The position numbers and the translations under genes are program-made. From an uncultured Bacteroidales bacterium (GTDB lineage: Bacteria > Bacteroidota > Bacteroidia > Bacteroidales > UBA932): DNA of 64,000 nucleotides. Numbering within the stretch: the stretch's first letter is position 1; each line of letters begins with the position of its first letter. The stretch lies in assembly GCA_946406355.1 (NCBI GenBank), contig CAMJKI010000002.1, forward strand, positions 16,970 to 80,969, in the 5' to 3' direction. The notes beneath the pieces were generated by a model. The model did no database searches and was not told the origin of the DNA. It worked only from the letters and a program-made list of their open reading frames with translations. Positions 59,359-64,000 of the stretch are shown one piece after another.

Positions 59359-61446
59359 ATGAAAAGATTTTTAGCAATTGTGGCCGCTCTCGCCGTGTCG
59401 GTGAGCGCTTTCGCCGACGAAGGAATGTGGCTGCTGCCGCTCCTTAACCAAATGAACAAAAAGGATTTGAAAGCTGCGGGATGCAAGCTTTCCCCGGAGG
59501 AAATCTATTCCATCAACAAGTCTTCGCTCAAGGACGCCATCGTCCAGTTCGGCGGAGGTTGCACCGGAGAAATGATCAGCGGGCAGGGCTTGGTAATCAC
59601 CAACCACCACTGCGGCTACAGCAGCATCCAGAGCCTTTCCACCGACGAGCATAACTACCTGATGGACGGCTACTGGGCCAAGAATACCGCCGAGGAAATC
59701 CCCGCTCCCGGCCTCAGCGTCACCTTCCTGGTTTCCATGGAGGACGTTACCGCCGTAATGGAGAAGGCCGAGGACCAGGCGGCCAAGGCCGAAGAACTGG
59801 TAAAGGCCGCCAACGAGGCCAATCCCTACTGCCAGGCCGAGGTTGAGAGCTTCTACAACGAGAATGTCTTCTACCTCATTGTGTACAAGACCTACCGCGA
59901 CGTGCGCTTCGTGGCCGCCCCGCCGGCATCCATGGGTAAGTTTGGCGGAGAAACCGACAACTGGATGTGGCCCCGTCACACCTGCGACTTCTCCATGTTC
60001 CGCGTGTATGCCGGCAAAGACAACCAGCCCGCAGCCTACAGCCCCGACAACGTGCCCTACCAGCCCGTCCGGAGCCTGAAGATTGCCACCAAGGGCGTGA
60101 AGGAAGGGGATTATACCATGATTATGGGTTATCCGGGCAGCACTCAGCGGTACCAGACTGCCACCCAGCTCAACCAGATGATTGCTACCCACCGCATCTC
60201 CATCGACGCCCGCACTGTGCGTCAGGACCTCATGTGGGAGGCCATGTGCGCCGATCCTTCCGTGCAGCTCAAATACGCCAACAAGTATGCCGGATCGGCC
60301 AATGGCTGGAAGAAGTGGCAGGGTGAAGAGCTGGCCTTCGAAAACCTCAGCATCATCCCCCGTGAAGAGCAGAAAGAGGCCGACCTGATGGCTTGGATCA
60401 ATGCAGATCCCGCCCGCCAGGCCCTCTACGGAACTCCGGTGGCCGACATTGACGCCTACGTTTCCAAGAACGCTGCCGCCAATCAGGCCGTTACCCTGCT
60501 TTCCGAGGTGGCCAACTCCATCGAACTCATCGGCATGGCCGCCAACCTGATGAACGGCTATGGCCGCGCCCTGCAGCAGGGCACCGACAGCGTAGCCGCC
60601 CTGGCCCAGGCCAAGGAAAGCCTGCAGCGCCGTTATCGCGACTACGTGGAAGAGCTGGACCGCAAGGAGGCCGTGGCCATGCTGGAATTCTACCGCAATC
60701 GGGCCAAGGAGGAGGACTACCTCAATGCCGATTTTGCCACGCTGGACATTCCCGCTTATGTGAAAGACCTTTACGACAACAGCGCCTTTACCTCGTACGA
60801 GAAAATGCAGGCCACGCCCGTGGACAGCTTGCTGAACGACCCTGCCCTGGGTCTGTACACCAGCATGACCATGGTTGTAATGAAGCACTACACCGCCCTG
60901 TACGGATCGCCCGATGAAGAAGCCAAGTACAGCGCCGCCCGCAAGCACTTCACGGCAGCCCTCATGGAGTGGCAGAAGGGAAAGGCCATGTACCCGGACG
61001 CCAACTTCACCATGCGTCTCACCTACGGAACAGTTAAGCCTTACAGCCCCAAGGACGGCCTCACCTACCATTACTTCACCACGGCCAAGGGCCTGCTGGA
61101 GAAGGAGGACCCCACCAATCCGGAATTCATCCTGCCCGCCGGCGTAAAATCCCTCATCCTGGCCGGTGATTATGGCCGCTGGGCCGATGCCGACGGCACC
61201 TTGCACACCTGCTTCCTCACCAACAACGACATCACCGGCGGCAACTCCGGCAGCCCTGTTCTGGACGCTAACGGCAACCTCATCGGCCTGGCCTTCGACG
61301 GCAACTGGGAGAGCATGAGCTCCGACGTAATGTTTGAGCCGGACCTCCAGCGCTGCATCTGCGTGGATATCCGCTATGTGCTGTGGATGATTGAGAAGTT
61401 CGGCGGCGCCACCAACCTCATCAACGAACTCACCTACGCCAAGTAG
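59359..61446 (+). CDS. S46-family dipeptidyl-peptidase (DPP7/DPP11 type)
   Basis: ADEGMWLLPLLNQMNKKDLKAAGCKLSPEEIYSINKSSLKDAIVQFGGGCTGEMISGQGLVITNHHCGYSSIQSLS; TGGNSGSPVLDANGNLIGLAFDGNWESMSSD. Confidence 0.95.
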   Translation: MKRFLAIVAALAVSVSAFADEGMWLLPLLNQMNKKDLKAAGCKLSPEEIYSINKSSLKDAIVQFGGGCTGEMISGQGLVITNHHCGYSSIQSLSTDEHNYLMDGYWAKNTAEEIPAPGLSVTFLVSMEDVTAVMEKAEDQAAKAEELVKAANEANPYCQAEVESFYNENVFYLIVYKTYRDVRFVAAPPASMGKFGGETDNWMWPRHTCDFSMFRVYAGKDNQPAAYSPDNVPYQPVRSLKIATKGVKEGDYTMIMGYPGSTQRYQTATQLNQMIATHRISIDARTVRQDLMWEAMCADPSVQLKYANKYAGSANGWKKWQGEELAFENLSIIPREEQKEADLMAWINADPARQALYGTPVADIDAYVSKNAAANQAVTLLSEVANSIELIGMAANLMNGYGRALQQGTDSVAALAQAKESLQRRYRDYVEELDRKEAVAMLEFYRNRAKEEDYLNADFATLDIPAYVKDLYDNSAFTSYEKMQATPVDSLLNDPALGLYTSMTMVVMKHYTALYGSPDEEAKYSAARKHFTAALMEWQKGKAMYPDANFTMRLTYGTVKPYSPKDGLTYHYFTTAKGLLEKEDPTNPEFILPAGVKSLILAGDYGRWADADGTLHTCFLTNNDITGGNSGSPVLDANGNLIGLAFDGNWESMSSDVMFEPDLQRCICVDIRYVLWMIEKFGGATNLINELTYAK

Positions 61447-61486
61447 TTCCCGCTTGCAGAATGTAATCACCTGAAGGTGAACCGAT

Positions 61487-61530
61487 TAAATGTTTCCCGG
61501 TGCAATTTTATTTGCACCGGGAAACATTTA
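61487..61530. terminator. Bidirectional terminator / shared palindromic element copy 2
   Basis: TAAATGTTTCCCGGTGCAA-TTTTAT-TTGCACCGGGAAACATTTA, 19-bp perfect stem between convergent genes. Confidence 0.8.
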
Positions 61531-61565
61531 TCTTGCAGCATATCAATGACTTGCGTTCTGCAGGC

Positions 61566-62183
61566 CTAGAACAGTGAGGGTTCCAGCTCTTTTACGTGGA
61601 AGGATTTGCGGTGCCAGGGGGTGTAACCGTGGCGGCGGATGGCTTCTATGTGTTCGGCGGTGGGGTAGCCCATGTTGCGGTCCCAGCCGTATTGGGGATA
61701 CTCCAGGGCCAGTTTTCGCATGAATTCGTCCCGCCAGGTTTTGGCCAGCACAGAGGCTGCGGCAATGCTGGCAAAGGTGGCGTCGCCGTGCACAACCGTG
61801 CGGAAATTGTTGAAGCCATACGGGCCGAAGGGGCGGAACTTATTCCCGTCTATCAGCAGAAACGCCGGTGCCGGATCCAGGCGAAGGACGGCCCGCTGCA
61901 TGCCGGTGACAGAGGCCCATAGGATATTAAGCCGATCAATCTCTTCCGGCTGAACAGCCTCTACCGCCCAGGCGATGGCCTCCCGCTCGATGATGGGCCG
62001 GAGCTCTTCACGCGCTTTTTCACTCATTTGCTTGGAGTCGTTCAGGAGGGGATGCCGGAAGCCTGGAGGAAGAATTACGGCGGCGGCATACACCGGCCCG
62101 GCCAGCGGCCCGCGGCCAGCCTCATCGCAGCCGGCTTCCAGCCGGCCCGGCTCCAGGTAGGGTTTGAGCTTTGGTTCTGTCAT
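61566..62183 (-). CDS. rnhB: Ribonuclease HII
   Basis: MTEPKLKPYLEPGRLEAGCDEAGRGPLAGPVYAAAVILPPGF...NDSKQMSEKAREELRPII...IDGNKF...DATFASIAAASVLAKTWRDEFM. The ORF track start at 62492 overextends. Confidence 0.95.
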   Translation of the reverse strand: MTEPKLKPYLEPGRLEAGCDEAGRGPLAGPVYAAAVILPPGFRHPLLNDSKQMSEKAREELRPIIEREAIAWAVEAVQPEEIDRLNILWASVTGMQRAVLRLDPAPAFLLIDGNKFRPFGPYGFNNFRTVVHGDATFASIAAASVLAKTWRDEFMRKLALEYPQYGWDRNMGYPTAEHIEAIRRHGYTPWHRKSFHVKELEPSLF

Positions 62184-62206
62184 TCTGGACGCAGCGAAGA
62201 TTCTCT
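62179..62206. repeat. Dispersed-repeat-like sequence overlapping the rnhB start codon
   Basis: TGTCATTCTGGACGCAGCGAAGATTCTC resembles the widespread bacterial repeat type GTCATTCTGAGCG(C/A)AGCGAAGAATCTC. Confidence 0.45.
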
Positions 62207-62218
62207 GGCAAATTTCGC

Positions 62219-62226
62219 TATCTTTG
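62219..62226 (+). promoter_or_regulatory. -7 box of CPBP protease gene
   Basis: TATCTTTG, 19 bp before the ATG at 62245. Confidence 0.5.
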
Positions 62227-62244
62227 CACAAATATACAAACGAG

Positions 62245-63057
62245 ATGATTAAAGAAATGCCCGTCTGGAAATGGGCGCTGCTGCTTCTGGCGGCCCTTTT
62301 CCTGTCCACCCTGCTGTATGGGGTGTCTTCCATGGTAACCCTTATCCCCATTACATGGGGCCGATGGGTGGGTACGCTGCTGATGGCCGCTGCCATGCTG
62401 GCGCTGTACGCCCTGTTTGTCCGCTGGTTCGAGAAACACAACCCACAAGATCTGCCCATGAATAAATGCCTTCCCCACTCAGCTGCGGGCATGGGAATCG
62501 GCTTGGTCTATTTTGTTGTGGTTGTGGCTATTATGCTGGCTATCGGCGTTTATAAGATTGAGGGAACCGGCCATGCATGGAAAGATATAATGAATTCGTT
62601 CTTTGTGTTCCTGCTGGTAGCCATCGGTGAAGAAATTATTTTCCGGGGCGTGCTGTTTCGTTGGATAGACGAAAAATGGGGTTTCGCGGCCGCCCTTGTG
62701 GCATCGGCCCTTATCTTCGGCTTTGTACATATTACCAACGACAACGCCTCCTGGTGGTCTTCCCTGGCCATTGCCATTGAGGCCGGGCTGCTGCTGGGCG
62801 CCATTTACAAATATTCCGGAACGCTGTGGATGCCCATCGGCGTGCACTGGGCCTGGAATTTCTCGCAGGGCAACATCTTTGGCTTTGAGGTGTCCGGAAC
62901 GGACGCCGGCGCCTCCCTCCTGTACAGTACCGTGTCGGGCAGCGAATGGCTCACCGGCGGAGCCTTCGGGGCCGAGGCTTCGGTAATTTCCGTGGCGGTG
63001 GGAACGCTTGTGTCGGCCTGGCTCATCTGGCAGGTTTATCGGCGCAATGAAGCCTAA
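62245..63057 (+). CDS. CPBP (Abi/Rce1-like) intramembrane metalloprotease
   Basis: AIGEEIIFRGVLFRWIDEKWGF (EExxxR motif), LIFGFVHITND, GVHWAWNF; multiple TM segments. Confidence 0.88.
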   Translation: MIKEMPVWKWALLLLAALFLSTLLYGVSSMVTLIPITWGRWVGTLLMAAAMLALYALFVRWFEKHNPQDLPMNKCLPHSAAGMGIGLVYFVVVVAIMLAIGVYKIEGTGHAWKDIMNSFFVFLLVAIGEEIIFRGVLFRWIDEKWGFAAALVASALIFGFVHITNDNASWWSSLAIAIEAGLLLGAIYKYSGTLWMPIGVHWAWNFSQGNIFGFEVSGTDAGASLLYSTVSGSEWLTGGAFGAEASVISVAVGTLVSAWLIWQVYRRNEA

Positions 63058-63094
63058 AATCGACCTATATTATTGTATTTGCGTGAAAAATGGT

Positions 63095-63102
63095 TATATT
63101 TG
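63095..63102 (+). promoter_or_regulatory. -7 box of EF-G-like gene
   Basis: TATATTTG; ATG at 63141. Confidence 0.45.
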
Positions 63103-63140
63103 CAGACTGCCTTGAAAAACGCAAAATTAATTAATACCCA

Positions 63141-64000
63141 ATGAAAACTTACACTACCAAAAACATCCGCAACGTTGTCTTGATTGGTGCACCCCGCAGC
63201 GGTAAAACCACCCTGTCGGAGGCCATGCTCTTCGAAGGCAAGGTCATCGACCGCCGCGGTTCCGTAGAGGAAAAGAACACCGTGTCCGACAACACTGAGT
63301 TCGAACAGACCAACCAGAAGTCCATCAACGCCACTCCGCTGTATGCCGAGTTCAATGGCTGCAAGATCAACTTCATCGACGCTCCGGGTTCCGACGATTT
63401 CTCCGGCGGCGCCCTTGCCGCCTTTAAGGTGGTTGAGGCTGCCGTTATGGTAATGAACGGCACTGCCGGCATCGAGGTGGGCACTACCCTCTTCGGCCGT
63501 TATGCCGATCAGTACGGCGTTCCCATGATCATTGCCGTGAACCAGCTGGATCACGACAAGGCCAACTGGGACGGCGTGCGTGGCGCCATCAGCGAGGAAT
63601 TCGGCAAGAAGGCTATCATCTGCCAGTTCCCTGTGAACCCCGGCCTGGGCCTGGAAGGCTTCGTGGATGTTATCACCATGAAGTTCTACAACAAGAAGAA
63701 CGAGGAGCAGGACATCCCTGCCGCCTATGCCGATGAGGCCGAAGAACTGCGCGCCGAACTCATGGAGAAGGCCGCCGAAGGTTCCGACGAGCTCATGGAG
63801 AAGTTCTTCGAGACCATGGAGCTGAGCACCGACGAGATCCGTGAGGGTCTGCGTGCCGGCATCCTCAAGGGCGAGACCATCCCGGTGTTCTGCACCGCCG
63901 CCAAGGAAAACATCGGCGTAAAGCGCCTGATGGAATTCATCGTGAACGTGGTTCCTTCTCCGGAAGGCAAGGAAGAGCCCACCGTGGACGGCGGCACCCT
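63141..64000 (+). CDS. Elongation factor G-like paralog (EF-G2 type), truncated by window end
   Basis: MKTYTTKNIRNVVLIGAPRSGKTTLSEAMLFEGKVIDRRGSVEEKNTVSDNTEFEQTNQKSINATPLYAEFNGCKINFIDAPGSDDFSGG...MIIAVNQLDHDKANWDGV; open to 64000. Confidence 0.88.
   Translation, partial: MKTYTTKNIRNVVLIGAPRSGKTTLSEAMLFEGKVIDRRGSVEEKNTVSDNTEFEQTNQKSINATPLYAEFNGCKINFIDAPGSDDFSGGALAAFKVVEAAVMVMNGTAGIEVGTTLFGRYADQYGVPMIIAVNQLDHDKANWDGVRGAISEEFGKKAIICQFPVNPGLGLEGFVDVITMKFYNKKNEEQDIPAAYADEAEELRAELMEKAAEGSDELMEKFFETMELSTDEIREGLRAGILKGETIPVFCTAAKENIGVKRLMEFIVNVVPSPEGKEEPTVDGGT

Noticed and set aside
59371-61470. 699-aa minus-strand ORF opposite the S46 peptidase
   Set aside because: Same shadow-ORF signature. Other large cases rejected likewise: 10249-12081, 22080-24026, 36575-38491, 41112-43076, 33110-34297, 30636-31964.
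61566-62492. Extended N-terminus of the RNase HII ORF
   Set aside because: Residues before MTEPKLKPYLEPGRLEAGCDEAGRG overlap the CPBP gene and show no homology-like pattern; the start is placed at 62183.

Overview
This is a gene-dense Bacteroidales-type chromosomal segment, assigned from SusC/SusD, DUF4249, S46 peptidase, C10 peptidase and TAnnTTTG promoter elements. I support about 45 protein genes, almost all with recognisable families: sufS (partial), ruvA, mnmG, ybeY, hflX; a SusC/SusD locus with a C10 peptidase and an orphan TonB-plug lipoprotein; a TonB-receptor/DUF4249/MG2 operon; sdhB-sdhA, ruvB, mfd, coaX, lptC, ppiD, ychF, galK, hicAB; a HEPRH/beta-propeller/barrel protein; thyA-folA-galM, two NSS transporters, mutS-thrB-thrC, a glycosyltransferase, a YfhO-like protein, mrp, an S46 peptidase, rnhB, a CPBP protease and an EF-G-like gene (partial). 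I saw no tRNA, rRNA, CRISPR array, prophage or transposase. The strongest non-coding signals are two parS-like palindromes (TGTTCCACGTGGAACA) at the 3' end of mnmG, and a DnaA-box-like cluster (TTATCAACA) beside an AT-rich stretch between the divergent ruvB and mfd genes. Together they suggest a candidate chromosome origin region. Other items of note are an EF-G paralog whose catalytic His motif reads DAPGSDDF, sdhAB without an adjacent membrane anchor, a shared palindromic hairpin at two convergent gene ends, repeat-like palindromes inside coding sequence or at a start codon, and promoter placements that imply leaderless mRNAs. All family calls come from reading motifs in the translations; no database search was run.
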